From the NCBI GenBank assembly GCA_026419775.2, contig JAOPGA020000489.1:48074-112073 (forward strand): a stretch of 64,000 nucleotides of DNA, read 5' to 3'. The position numbers and the translations under genes are program-made. Position 1 is the stretch's first letter; each line of letters starts with the position of its first letter. The DNA is from Acrasis kona. Its lineage: Eukaryota; Heterolobosea; Eutetramitea; Acrasida; Acrasidae. Of the stretch, positions 30,879 through 40,879 are shown piece by piece. A model generated the notes under the pieces. That model was not told the origin of the DNA, did no database searches, and was given only the letters and a program-made list of their open reading frames with translations.

Positions 30879-32516
30879 CTACAACTTTCTTCTTTTTTGG
30901 TTACGATTAGTACCACTGTCAACATATCCCCTAGTGTCGTCAATACTATTTGTGATCTCAAACTTCGAGTAATCCATGTTAATTTTTGTTAGGTCCAAAC
31001 AGAATGAAGTGTCTCCATTCTCTAAAAATTCAAATAAACCTTCATAATCTTCTTTAAAAACAGGTATACTATAACGTCTGAACTTCATAAAAACTTCGTC
31101 AGGTTGATTACATGCCTTATTATAAAAATGCTCGTTGGAAAAGGCTATCTGGGTGATACCTTTTCTTTTGCAAACAGACTTTGCTGAACATTTCTCTTCT
31201 CTCCACCCAAACTCATTTAACATGTCTGATATGTAATTACCTGTTGGGAGTTTCGACCTAAAATAATATCGTGATTGTTGTGGGCTATGATGTTCGGCAG
31301 TAGTTGCATATCGTAGGAATCGGTCATGAAATGGCATTGTGACCGATATGCGCTTTCCTGACACTACCGGTATATTTTCATGTTTGATAAGTCGAAACAG
31401 TCCTCGTACAACATCTCCATTATCCATTTTGTACTGAATGTTAAGCGGTCTGAAATACAAATCACCACCACTGCAATCCTCTGACTTGAAGTTGAAAATA
31501 TAACCGCGAATATAAGAACAGTCATTCTTATCAAAATGAGGGCGAGAGGCTGGGTTTTTTAAATTAATAAAAAAGCCTGGCAATTTCAAGGGATACCCTT
31601 TCTTGATGTGTTCTGGTAAATTATTCATCGCCTTTACAAGAAGGTCATATACACCAGGGTCATTCGTTTTCAGGTCGTCAATAATGTATTCTTCCATGAT
31701 TTTAAATGCCTTCAACATTTTCTCTCTAACTGGGATGTACCTATTGTTGTGTAACAGAAGCTGCATAGGAACGGATAATGGACTAGGGTTCGCATTTCCA
31801 CGTTGAAAGCCAATTCCAAAAAACTTCTGTTTTAATTTACGCAGATCGTCTACATTATCATCTGATGGGACATGTTCTTGGTTTCGTTTGCTTTTTGTTA
31901 AAATTCTCCCATTACGTTTGAAATCTCCACTTGATAAATATATATCTTGGAATTCAAGGAGCGTATTGCGTATAAACGCTTCGTGCTGTTGTAGTGGTTT
32001 ACTTCGTAGATCCAAAATTTTTCGTTGCGAATCGTCCCATGAAGAAACAATGCTGTGGTTCTTGGCTGAAATTATTTCTACAGGTTCAGATCCGGTATAT
32101 ACTAAATCTTGAGAAAGTTTCTCGCATAATGGAAACTTGACAACAGTTACGTTAGGAGGGGGATTTGGTGATTGGGTAGCAGTAGATGATGGCTCCGCAA
32201 TTATTGTTGCAGAAGGAGTCTGTGATAAGTTCTGTTTTACAGCATTAATTTTATTCCTGTAAGCATGATATGGCTTAATGTGCTCGTTGCACATAAATTT
32301 ACACAACATCTGTGGATTAAAAGCCGCTGTTCCTGCATTAATAATGTTCGTAGAAAATTTTTTTGGCCAAGATTTCTTTGGTACTGAGCGTTCGCATTGT
32401 GCGCAATCAATGTAAATGCACCGAGTTTTGTTGACTTTGTACTTGAATATCGACCCATCCTTGTAATTGTCAATCACTGTAAAATCTCCTGGGCCAAGGT
32501 TCGTTCTTATTGACAT
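30879..32516 (-). CDS. 2OG-Fe(II) dioxygenase with TET/JBP-like active site, probably element-borne
   Basis: Protein of 545 residues, single exon, start MSIRTNLGPGDFTVIDNYKD. An N-terminal cysteine region (CIYIDCAQCERS near 34-44, CKFMCNEH near 72-79) may bind zinc. A helical middle leads to a double-stranded beta-helix core: PGFFINLKNPASRPHFDKND holds the iron ligands H327 and D329, CSGGDLYFRP is the Gly-Gly strand, LIKHENIPVVSGKRISVTM holds H379 and R389, the 2-oxoglutarate arginine. The H-x-D, a second His about 50 residues on and an Arg ten residues later fit the TET/JBP nucleic-acid-modifying subfamily. These enzymes oxidise methyl groups of 5-methylcytosine or thymine. The gene lies 190 bp downstream of a large same-strand element-like gene. 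Assignment to the dioxygenase fold is good; DNA substrate is inference. Confidence 0.65.
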   Translation of the reverse strand: MSIRTNLGPGDFTVIDNYKDGSIFKYKVNKTRCIYIDCAQCERSVPKKSWPKKFSTNIINAGTAAFNPQMLCKFMCNEHIKPYHAYRNKINAVKQNLSQTPSATIIAEPSSTATQSPNPPPNVTVVKFPLCEKLSQDLVYTGSEPVEIISAKNHSIVSSWDDSQRKILDLRSKPLQQHEAFIRNTLLEFQDIYLSSGDFKRNGRILTKSKRNQEHVPSDDNVDDLRKLKQKFFGIGFQRGNANPSPLSVPMQLLLHNNRYIPVREKMLKAFKIMEEYIIDDLKTNDPGVYDLLVKAMNNLPEHIKKGYPLKLPGFFINLKNPASRPHFDKNDCSYIRGYIFNFKSEDCSGGDLYFRPLNIQYKMDNGDVVRGLFRLIKHENIPVVSGKRISVTMPFHDRFLRYATTAEHHSPQQSRYYFRSKLPTGNYISDMLNEFGWREEKCSAKSVCKRKGITQIAFSNEHFYNKACNQPDEVFMKFRRYSIPVFKEDYEGLFEFLENGDTSFCLDLTKINMDYSKFEITNSIDDTRGYVDSGTNRNQKRRKL

Positions 32517-32708
32517 TGTACTCGTGTGTTGTCACTTGATGTTTATTTTACAAAATATTGTTACATACAGAAGAACAACCGCACATAATCTCTATACATA
32601 AAATTGACTGTTGGCAGTGGACTCTAGTTAGAAGTTAATTACCAACACAATTAAGAGGATCATTGAGGATCAAAAGAATTACAAAACAAAAATGACAATT
32701 ATAAAATA

Positions 32709-35700
32709 TCAATTCAGTTTTTGAACTGAATTGTTTGTTTGTGATTGATTGGTTGGTGTTGGAAACAAATATGGATTAAGCATGCTATTTGGATATTGTG
32801 TATTAAGTTGCGGAATGACAAATCTTGGCATGAATGGATGTTGTGGTAAAATTGCTACAGGAGTTGTTTGTGCATTTTTATCAGTCGATTCGTTATTGTC
32901 TGATTGTTTCCTTCTTTTTTTATTCTTTTCCATGGATTTCAACTTTCTTGTATTGTTCGCAGTATCTCTAATAGTTGCATCTCTAATGCGCTTTTCTCTC
33001 GCCCTTTTTTTTGATTGTCCCTGAATATCCGCTTGTTCTGCTGCTGTTGATATTGTTGGTTCCTGATTAGATTTCGCATTTTTTTGGTCATAGTAATGCT
33101 TGTGACGCTTACAAATAATGCTTTCTTCATTGACAACGTGCTTAAAATCTCGATGTTTACAACATTTACTACATGCAGCCCCCATACATTCTTTGGATTT
33201 CTTTGCTTTCAAGCAATATTGACAGATAGATTCGTCTCTCTCTGTCTGTTTGGATCTAGATAACAGTGCAGGTCCAACAGTAAATAATGGCGTTACTGCT
33301 TCCCTATTTTCTCCACAGTGAATTATTACTCCATTGTCATTCGAATGGTTGGTGATTGCATTGACTATAGTGTCAATCGATTGCACAGATATGTTGTTCG
33401 CCAAATTTTTCTTCACAAGTGGAACTGGTGGTGGTATATTTGACGTATCTGTACTTGCCTCTAGTAACGTTTGGACATCTATGGACCGAGGGAAAATGTT
33501 CTGCACTTCCTGATTATCCCCGTTGCTTTGGCTATCAATACTAAAATAGATTGGCGCGGCTTGATTATTGATTGATAAATAGCTGCATCCAACATCATTT
33601 ATCAAGCTAGCTATACATCCTTGATTGTCTTTTAAAAGCAACTTGAACCATTTTGAATATTCTTCGTGTGCCAAAATCTCTTTTCTAATTATCAAGTCAT
33701 GATTCTTATCATTTTCTGCCAACTTTTTTATTTTAGTAATGCTAGATGACTCTTTCTTCCCCATGATATCTTTTGTTCGTCGTCGTAAATGAGTTCTAAT
33801 TATAATCATTACTAGCATGTTCTCATAAAAATGATTGGTGTTCTTCAAATATGTCTTGGCTATTTTATTTTCTGCCTCAAATATATCAGTAGAAAGCTCT
33901 CTTAGGGCTATGCTAGAGAATACGCGCGGGCAATGCACCATTAGTATATGAAGATGTAGTTTAATTATGTCAGTATCCCATCTGTTTGTACAATAAATTC
34001 CATGGATAAGTACTGATAAAGTAAACTCTAGGATAGACTGTTTTGTTCTATTAGTCTCTCGCAAATACAAGTTCTTCATAACAAGTCTGAACGAATAAAA
34101 CACTAGTTCCAAATTGTTCATATCAATTGAGTCTTGGTCTGGCTTATTTTTATTTATAAAGGATTTGAAGAAAGTTTCCTTGTAGTTCCAAAATACAACT
34201 CTCCAATCACTAGAACTCATACTGCTCTTGGTACAGTTATTTCTTTTCACTACAGAACCACATTGTTGCCAAAACATATCTTCATCAAAATACTTCTCCG
34301 CTTTCATTTTATTGAAAATATTTTTCATATGTCCGGATAATATGTGAAGTGCATCATGAGCAATCTTGTAATATTTAGCCCATTTTCTTTCATTTTGTAA
34401 TATATCACTCAAGTTAATTTCTTTTTTCTGAATCAAAGTACTGTATTCAAATGAATCAACTCCTATTTGACTTCCACAACATGGGCACTCACCTTGTCCA
34501 CAATCAAGCAATTTAGTTGAGTTGCCATAATCTGACATTCTCCAAGTAGGAATGACAGTAATGTACGTACCCTCTCTAATTTGAATAGGAGTTTCAAAGA
34601 CCTTATCAAGCTCTTTGTATTTCATCTCCTCTAACTCGCAAATATTGTGTTTTGTCTCGGATGCCCATAATAACAACCAGTTAACAGTTGTTTCTACTTT
34701 TTCATAATATCCCTCTTTGAAATACTGTTCGTTATACATTATCCTCCATGAGCCCCGTTGCATTCCTGTTTTGACACAAGGAACCCCATCAATCCAGTCA
34801 CAAAGTTCAATACAAAAGTGAGTTGGGACATTGTCTTTAAATGCTCCTATTCTATCTAAGTATCCAAAGTGCTGGCAAAGAGCTGTTCGCATATCTATGT
34901 GTTGACCGGTTGTATATGCCCCCTGGTTTTTATGTACTCCAAGGAATTTAATTGGATTCCCAAATAAAATGTCATCTGGGTTTTCTCTAAAATGCGAGGT
35001 CCATTCTAAACTACTTTTTGAACTAAAATCAACAGGTATCTCTGTTAGAGATCTTGTACCAATGATATGGGATGCTAAAGCAGTGCTGATTGCTGTTGAT
35101 GGCCTTTCTTTTGGTACTGTGTAACCATTTGGAGTGTGCTTTAACATGCTCCTCTTACGTAATACAAAGCTTGGTGCTCTAGTTTTATAAACTAATGCAT
35201 AATAGGCAACCTCCGCAAATATATAGCCATGCTTGAGCTCCCTGCAATTTATTGGAATTGTTTCTGACAAAGATTCATATACTTCCCCCCACATCTCTTC
35301 TGTCATTGTATTTGTATCGTAATGATCCATAATGTTTTCAGTACAAACAATTAATTCTGAGGACATCAGTACACTAGAATAATAGTGAAGGTATATTCTT
35401 TGTAATATAGTTCCACCATTTGTTTTAGAAGCGACATGATTTCTTATCAAGTCATAATGTTCCTCTAGTTGATCAGAATCAATAACCTTGCTCTTGACAT
35501 TATCCCATACTATCTCATCAAAATCCTTTTCACCAACAATACTGTTAAGAAATTCTGAAAGCATTTTATATGCTGGTTCATTTGTGATAATTATTTGTGG
35601 TATATGGCAGAAAAATGCTTTTATGGACATATCACCCTCTCGACTGTCTTTACTCTCTTTGGTCTCTAAACTATTCAAAATACGAATGTCATCTTTTGAA

Positions 35701-36338
35701 GCTAGACTATTATTTACACCAAAAGCTGTGTAAAGTTGATTATCTTCTAGCAGTTTTGAAACCTCCTTTCTGTATTTATTGATTTCCACAATTAACTTGC
35801 AATGAAATTCATGGTCTAAAGCACGCTTCACATCATTAGTGAAAGCTAACACAGAATATATATTAATGTTAGTCTTTTTCTTGGTATCTTGAAATTCGAA
35901 CAGTGTGTCGAGCATAGGCATAACTTTGTCCTTCAGTATAACTTTTTTATACTTTTCATTTAGTGATGAAAGTGGTGTCGATTTATTCCTAGGTTCGTAA
36001 ATGATGGTCTCATTGGATGAAGTTGCATTCCTCAGAGTTATAGTAACAGTTGGAGCATTTCCAGGCTGCACACCTATTGAGGTCATATATTCTTCCAATG
36101 GCATTGATGTTAATTCATTTTGTTTTTTCCCCTCAAAACTTATGAAGCCATGCCTGTAGTTATGAACATCCCATGTGTTTCGACTAAAAAATTTTCTACA
36201 TTCAATGCAATATTTATCACATTTCCTTCGCTTTTTCGTATGCTCATCACAGCAACCATAATAACATGATGGGTCACATATTTTTCTGCACCAGCATTTT
36301 GAAGTTCCATGTGCCATTGTCTCCTCGCTACTCGACAT
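32709..36338 (-). CDS. Large cysteine-cluster protein, probable transposase of a DNA element
   Basis: Single exon of about 1,209 residues if it starts MSSSEETMAHGTSKCWCRKI (an ATG at 36392 would add 18). The N-terminus is a dense Cys/His cluster (CWCRKICDPSCYYGCC, then KCDKYCIECRKFF). The middle includes CGQGECPCCGSQIG and, near residues 800-850, WDTDIIKLHLHILMVHCPRV then SIALRELSTDIFEAENKIAK, resembling the H..LH.......S...FE..N pattern of large eukaryotic transposases. The C-terminus has CQYCLKAKKSKECMGAACSK then CCKH, followed by a Lys/Arg-rich, Gln/Pro/Asn tail. No host family fits. A Kyakuja/Dileera/Zisupton-like or related superfamily is suspected because such transposons are known to carry TET/JBP genes; the catalytic acids could not be assigned. 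Confidence 0.55.
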   Translation of the reverse strand: MSSSEETMAHGTSKCWCRKICDPSCYYGCCDEHTKKRRKCDKYCIECRKFFSRNTWDVHNYRHGFISFEGKKQNELTSMPLEEYMTSIGVQPGNAPTVTITLRNATSSNETIIYEPRNKSTPLSSLNEKYKKVILKDKVMPMLDTLFEFQDTKKKTNINIYSVLAFTNDVKRALDHEFHCKLIVEINKYRKEVSKLLEDNQLYTAFGVNNSLASKDDIRILNSLETKESKDSREGDMSIKAFFCHIPQIIITNEPAYKMLSEFLNSIVGEKDFDEIVWDNVKSKVIDSDQLEEHYDLIRNHVASKTNGGTILQRIYLHYYSSVLMSSELIVCTENIMDHYDTNTMTEEMWGEVYESLSETIPINCRELKHGYIFAEVAYYALVYKTRAPSFVLRKRSMLKHTPNGYTVPKERPSTAISTALASHIIGTRSLTEIPVDFSSKSSLEWTSHFRENPDDILFGNPIKFLGVHKNQGAYTTGQHIDMRTALCQHFGYLDRIGAFKDNVPTHFCIELCDWIDGVPCVKTGMQRGSWRIMYNEQYFKEGYYEKVETTVNWLLLWASETKHNICELEEMKYKELDKVFETPIQIREGTYITVIPTWRMSDYGNSTKLLDCGQGECPCCGSQIGVDSFEYSTLIQKKEINLSDILQNERKWAKYYKIAHDALHILSGHMKNIFNKMKAEKYFDEDMFWQQCGSVVKRNNCTKSSMSSSDWRVVFWNYKETFFKSFINKNKPDQDSIDMNNLELVFYSFRLVMKNLYLRETNRTKQSILEFTLSVLIHGIYCTNRWDTDIIKLHLHILMVHCPRVFSSIALRELSTDIFEAENKIAKTYLKNTNHFYENMLVMIIIRTHLRRRTKDIMGKKESSSITKIKKLAENDKNHDLIIRKEILAHEEYSKWFKLLLKDNQGCIASLINDVGCSYLSINNQAAPIYFSIDSQSNGDNQEVQNIFPRSIDVQTLLEASTDTSNIPPPVPLVKKNLANNISVQSIDTIVNAITNHSNDNGVIIHCGENREAVTPLFTVGPALLSRSKQTERDESICQYCLKAKKSKECMGAACSKCCKHRDFKHVVNEESIICKRHKHYYDQKNAKSNQEPTISTAAEQADIQGQSKKRAREKRIRDATIRDTANNTRKLKSMEKNKKRRKQSDNNESTDKNAQTTPVAILPQHPFMPRFVIPQLNTQYPNSMLNPYLFPTPTNQSQTNNSVQKLN

Positions 36339-36572
36339 GCTAGCATGTAAGCCAAAAATAGAGAAAATTATTTTTATTCTGTTACAATACATGTTCTTCT
36401 GCTTGTCCAACGTAGGCTTAAAATCACTACCTGGACAAAATTTTGAAAAGACACTTTATCAATTCTTCTTCGTATTCTCTACAACTTCCTCTTTTCAGAA
36501 TGTTTTATAGAGGTAGTTTATAGTACAAACTTCCTGCACCAGGGGGCCCAGTGGATTGTAAAAAAAATAATA

Positions 36573-36903
36573 GCGTTGAGTACAAATGGAAACCAGGACA
36601 ACTTAATAGATGTCGAATGTGAGCTTGAGGTGTTTTTTATTGATTTGTGGAAGACTTTAACAGGAGCACATTTTAGGTACGTTCTGACAGCGCATTTACC
36701 CAGAATTGTGAAACATTGGATCATGACGGAAATGTTGAATCTCATCTTGACGACAATTCAGTTAGATTTGAAAACAATACATTCCATCACAATAAATTTT
36801 ATTTTATTGATCCTAGTACAGTTCTCCTTATAACTAGAGTGGCCACCTTCCTCTATATTACTGTTCCTAACATCAAGTTGAGTACTCAATTATTGTGCTA
36901 ACC
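36573..36903 (+). pseudogene. Frameshifted transposase-tail remnant
   Basis: Frame one reads LEVFFIDLWKTLTGAHFRYV then LTAHLPRIVKHW. The reading then moves to HDGNVESHLDDNSVRFENNT and FYFIDPSTVLLITRVATF. The first part resembles the helical segment before the conserved His region of tnp2-like transposases. Two frames and no ATG indicate decay. The remaining sequence to 37011 is the promoter side of the hydrolase gene. Confidence 0.35.
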
Positions 36904-37011
36904 TAAGGTGAGCTGATTGTGTATTGTGCGATTCATGTCAATACAATCAACTAGTTTATATTCTCATTTGGGTATATTTTCCGTTTTAATTGGAGTAAAG
37001 GAGTATTTGAA

Positions 37012-38635
37012 ATGTATGCTGGTGTTGTGGTTGTGGTTCTATTAGCCTGTGCAGTTTTCGCACAATATTCACTACACCCCCAAGCATTCATTAAGTTTAG
37101 GGTGTCCTCTCGTTTAGAACCTTCAGGTTACAGTGGGTACTTTTATATGGACGAAGCATCTCAGGTTCATGCTTATATGACGGACAATAGCACGGACATT
37201 ACGTACGAATATCAATCTTTTATGAAAGATACTGCGCTCATGTACGTCACTAATGAAAAATGCGAAATCTTCACAGTGCCAATCCCTGAAGTCATGTATT
37301 TAGTGTTGGCAAGCCCAATCGATTTCATGCAAAAGCAACAAGTTATAAAAATCAACGAACAAGAAGTATTGGACAATGAAATTTTTACTCGCCGTTGCAT
37401 TCAAGACAGTTCAATCACGATGATAAAGTTTGACGACAATACGCCGATGATAATGTGTGGGCAGCAAGAGAATGGACTTGCATCTCATTTGGTAGCAGAG
37501 AGATTTACAGTAGAGTTGCACACTGTAAATATGAAGAGTATATTCGACATGAACATACCAAACAAAAACAAACAATGTGACCACGTAAAGGACACATTGC
37601 CCAAACAACCGCCCATACCTAAACAAAATGATGATGTTGCACCTTGGTTCATGGACTATGACAGATCCTGCCTTCACGGAGAGATTAGGCACGAATACAA
37701 CTGCAACCGCCAAATGAAAAACATTGTAATACCACCCGTACAAACCAAACGTTGTGTATTCTTACATGGAGTAGGTCAATTTTTAATAAGAAAAGGACCA
37801 GTCAGCTCCGAATTTACACGCTACTGGGGAGACATTCAAAAGTACACGCCACAATGTAGCGAAAGATTTTTCATTAGAGAAGAAACAAAAACGAGAGGTT
37901 GGAATGATGTCGAGCTTCAAAGGACTTACTGTGATGTTGCGCTGGGCAACTCCACCGACATGATTATCCGCGACACGATTCTATTTGTTCATTCGATGGG
38001 TAATTTGATTTTGAGTGCAGCCATAAAAAATGGGTACTGTGATGTGGATAAGAACACTACGTCTTGGTATCAGATCATGGGTCCGTTTGCGGGAACCAAA
38101 GCCGTGACGGTCCTCGAGGACATTTGTGAGGCAGCTTATAGTGGACAATGGCCAGTCACCAAAGCAAAGTTGTATAGATACATTGCAGATTATGGTGGTT
38201 ATTGTGTTCCCTATACCAATCACATGCATCCTGCGTACTTTTCATTGGTACCTCACTATTGCACCAGCATCTCTCAAGAATGTATCGATGATCTGTTTAC
38301 GATTGCCGCGGAGAGAATAAAAGGCAGTATGTGTGGCGTGAGTCCCATGGGCATCACCAGTGTTTTGAGTCCTGCTCTGAAGATTTTGAGTCAGATTGTC
38401 GGCTATAGTGAATATAGCGATGGTTTGGTTCCCATCTCTTCATGTACGAGAACTGGTTCGGGTAAAGTTTTTTCATACGATTATCGTAATAACTGGTATT
38501 TGGCCAGTGTGAATCATGCGGGTAAGTTCTTGTTCTTGTTTTGGTTGACTATTGTTAGATGGCACATGTAGATATGGAGATAGTTATTTTGGAGTTAGTT
38601 CGTCTCCGTGCTCTTACTACAAGAATAAGTTATAA
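37012..38635 (+). CDS. Secreted alpha/beta hydrolase (lipase-like)
   Basis: Exons 37012-38521 and 38559-38635 (37-bp intron) give 528 residues. A signal peptide, MYAGVVVVVLLACAVFAQYS, is followed by a ~230-residue beta-rich N-terminal domain with many cysteines. The hydrolase core begins RCVFLHGVGQFLIRKG (oxyanion HG motif). The nucleophile elbow is ILFVHSMGNLILSAAI (G-x-S-x-G form H-S-M-G-N, Ser nucleophile). Later segments YSEYSDGLVPISSC and YLASVNHADGTCRYG supply a plausible Asp and His for the triad; the His lies at the splice junction. The spaced cysteines suggest disulfides and a secreted or lysosomal enzyme. Lipase, esterase or acyltransferase activity cannot be distinguished. It stands alone between element remnants. 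Confidence 0.8.
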
Positions 38636-39351
38636 TATGTTGTTGAGTTTGGGGAGTGTAAAATAATAAAGAGAAGAAAATTACATTTAAATGAGTATTT
38701 TATGATTGTCCACACTTTGATTCGGAATAGAATTGGAATTACGCTTTATTGGCTGCTGAGCAATTTGAAGACAAAATAAAGATCTCAAACAAACTAGTAA
38801 TATAAATGGGAGGCCTACACTAATTAGACGAAATAGAGAAGTGTTGATAAAAGTCCAACCTACCATGATTGCCAGATGAGACTCTTAACGGAGCTTGCTA
38901 AATAACGGACGCCAATGGCTCCATACATTTGATAATAATACAGAAAACTAAGTAAACCAAGTTTGCCAACAAACAATAACAGCAAATCAAAACATCTTGA
39001 AGAATGAGTTCTTGACCCAAAAAGATATTACATCTTAACAGAGTACATTTGAAAAAAAACACTTTTTTTGTTTAAATTGCTGTTAGTACTCTTATAATCA
39101 TTGCTGCTTAAATACTTATTATTCACAATTAATCATCTATAATTGTATATTGTGGTTTCATTACAATTAATTGAGATTCGTAACAGTCCCCCACTGATGA
39201 ACAACAATCTACAATGGCATGCCACAATTAATTATTGAAGTAAATTAATATAATGTATAATTTTATTTAAATCATGGCTGCTGCAACACTGCTAAATTCT
39301 CTCTAGACTCATCAGTTGGTACCTTAGTTGTGGCTGGTGCCTTGGTTGTAG
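38636..39351. other. Non-coding AT-rich stretch
   Basis: No open frame or RNA gene seen. AATTAATT-type motifs recur (39130-39170, 39215-39250). It may hold an old insertion but has no clear inverted ends. Confidence 0.45.
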
Positions 39352-40007
39352 TTACCTCAGGTTTGGATGGTATGGCTGCTCCTTCATTAGAAACTCCCTC
39401 AATTGGTCCATGAATTTTGGCACCATTGTAGACCAAGGGAATATCATTTTAATCCCTATCCATCCCTTATCCCTTATCTTGTTACTAAATTCAAGAGTTC
39501 TTATATCAAAATCCAGAGTACATGTTGTATGAATCCACTTCTCCTTATCCTTTGTCTCAATTAAACTAATTGTTGATGTACTCCATTCTGCAAGTTGGTA
39601 CTGTAATGGCGGAGGATATGGATTGTACCTAATATTCTTCCATCCGGCACCCTTGTTATGGCGTTAATGTCACCCAACACAAGGTGCTATGGGCACACTT
39701 AGCAGCTTGTTCTTCTTCAGCTGTGCAATTTCGCAATCGGGTTTCAACACCTCCAAAGCGAGTCGATTCTCTCCTTTAATGTTTGGGCCGCCCTTATGGA
39801 CTTGGGTCTCTTGGACTCCATGTCTGCCAGTGTCCTCGTGTGCACATTCTCAAGGTAGAGGTGCGCTGACATGTCGTTGTTGACCAAGATTTCCTTCGTC
39901 CTCTCCATCCTGATCCTTTAATTCTGCGCTAAGGCTCCCCCTTCCGATTTGCAATATTTATCGAACTTGGCCAGCTTATTCTTCAAAAATACTAGTACTG
40001 TATCCAT
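39352..40007 (-). pseudogene. Decayed gene of unknown family
   Basis: Minus-strand coding traces in shifting frames: MDTVLVFLKNKLAKFDKYCK near the 5' end, then MERTKEILVNNDMSAHLYLE, DMESKRPKSIRAAQTLKERI, and finally an open stretch PPPLQYQLAEWSTSTISLIE, IHTTCTLDFDIRTLEFSNKI and STMVPKFMDQLREFLMKEQP closed by TAA at 39352. At least two frameshifts and one internal stop are needed to join them. The mix of coiled and beta-like segments is not a family I recognise. Confidence 0.4.
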
Positions 40008-40199
40008 GATGACGATGTTGTTCGCCTCACCTGCGGTGTTTTTCTGTCAGAGTCCAGTCTCGTGATCCTACCGACCATCGCTATGCTTGATTGACGACCA
40101 AAGTGTAAGTGGTCAACAACTACCCGGAAATTCCGAAGATGGTTATAATCACAGGTGTCTACAGAAGTGCAAGTTTGATAATAGTAAAGGATTGTCATA

Positions 40200-40510
40200 T
40201 TGGTTATTTCAAGGTCGTTCGATTCTAGGCAGACAGCAATAAATAGGGATTGATGTGCAGTGTCGACGGTAAAATGAATTGTATTGTTCCAATAATTTAC
40301 AAAGTAATGAGAAGTGTCTGGCTTCGTCACTAGCTATTTTATAGAAATCTTTAAAGAATTGTTCAGGCATGGGGTTTGGATGTAAGTGATCCGCCAAGAG
40401 CATTGCATGCCATGTTACGTCGATAGCGTTCAACTCGATATGCGCGGTATTGTGTAGCAGAAATACGGTAGAGAGACATTTACTCCCCGTTCTCGCATTT
40501 AGAGGATGAT
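40200..40510 (-). pseudogene. DUF455 (ferritin-like) gene fragment
   Basis: A minus-strand segment reads VFLLHNTAHIELNAID, ADHLHPNPMPEQFFKDFYKI and ASDEARHFSLLCKLLEQYNS. This matches the DUF455/MiaE-like ferritin family, whose metal-binding motifs are LLH..AH.EL.AI and DEARHF.LL. The frame breaks just after this: the next segment, TAHQSLFIAVCLESND, continues in another frame. There is no ATG and no N-terminal domain. It is a truncated or decayed copy of a gene probably intact elsewhere. Confidence 0.55.
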
Positions 40511-40879
40511 TCTATTAGTTGGACCAGGGCTACCATTGGTACCCCAAAGCAAGAAACAATTGAACTTACTAAGTCTCGAGATGGGACTCAATCTGATTGC
40601 AATTTTATGTCTGTTTTATATAGATGAATTTCCAGCATAATTTAGACGCAACATTTTGGTTTGATCAAGTTGATTAATGAGTATGTTGTTACAATATTTT
40701 TTCAATTTGGGCCAAACGTGTGGAAGAATCAAACAAACTGTGGATCAAAGTAAAAGTACTTGATAACAAAACACCACCTTGATTATTCAAGAGCGATCAC
40801 AGATAGTAACTGGAGATCTCGAATTTTTCGCATCTTTGTTGTAAAATTATATTCCACAACTCCCAATACCCGACAAAGG

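Noticed and set aside
30800-36430. Terminal inverted repeats around the dioxygenase/transposase pair
   Set aside because: AATTTTGT-containing words occur at both ends (near 30832 and 36435) but the match is short and AT-rich, so I do not claim it as a TIR.
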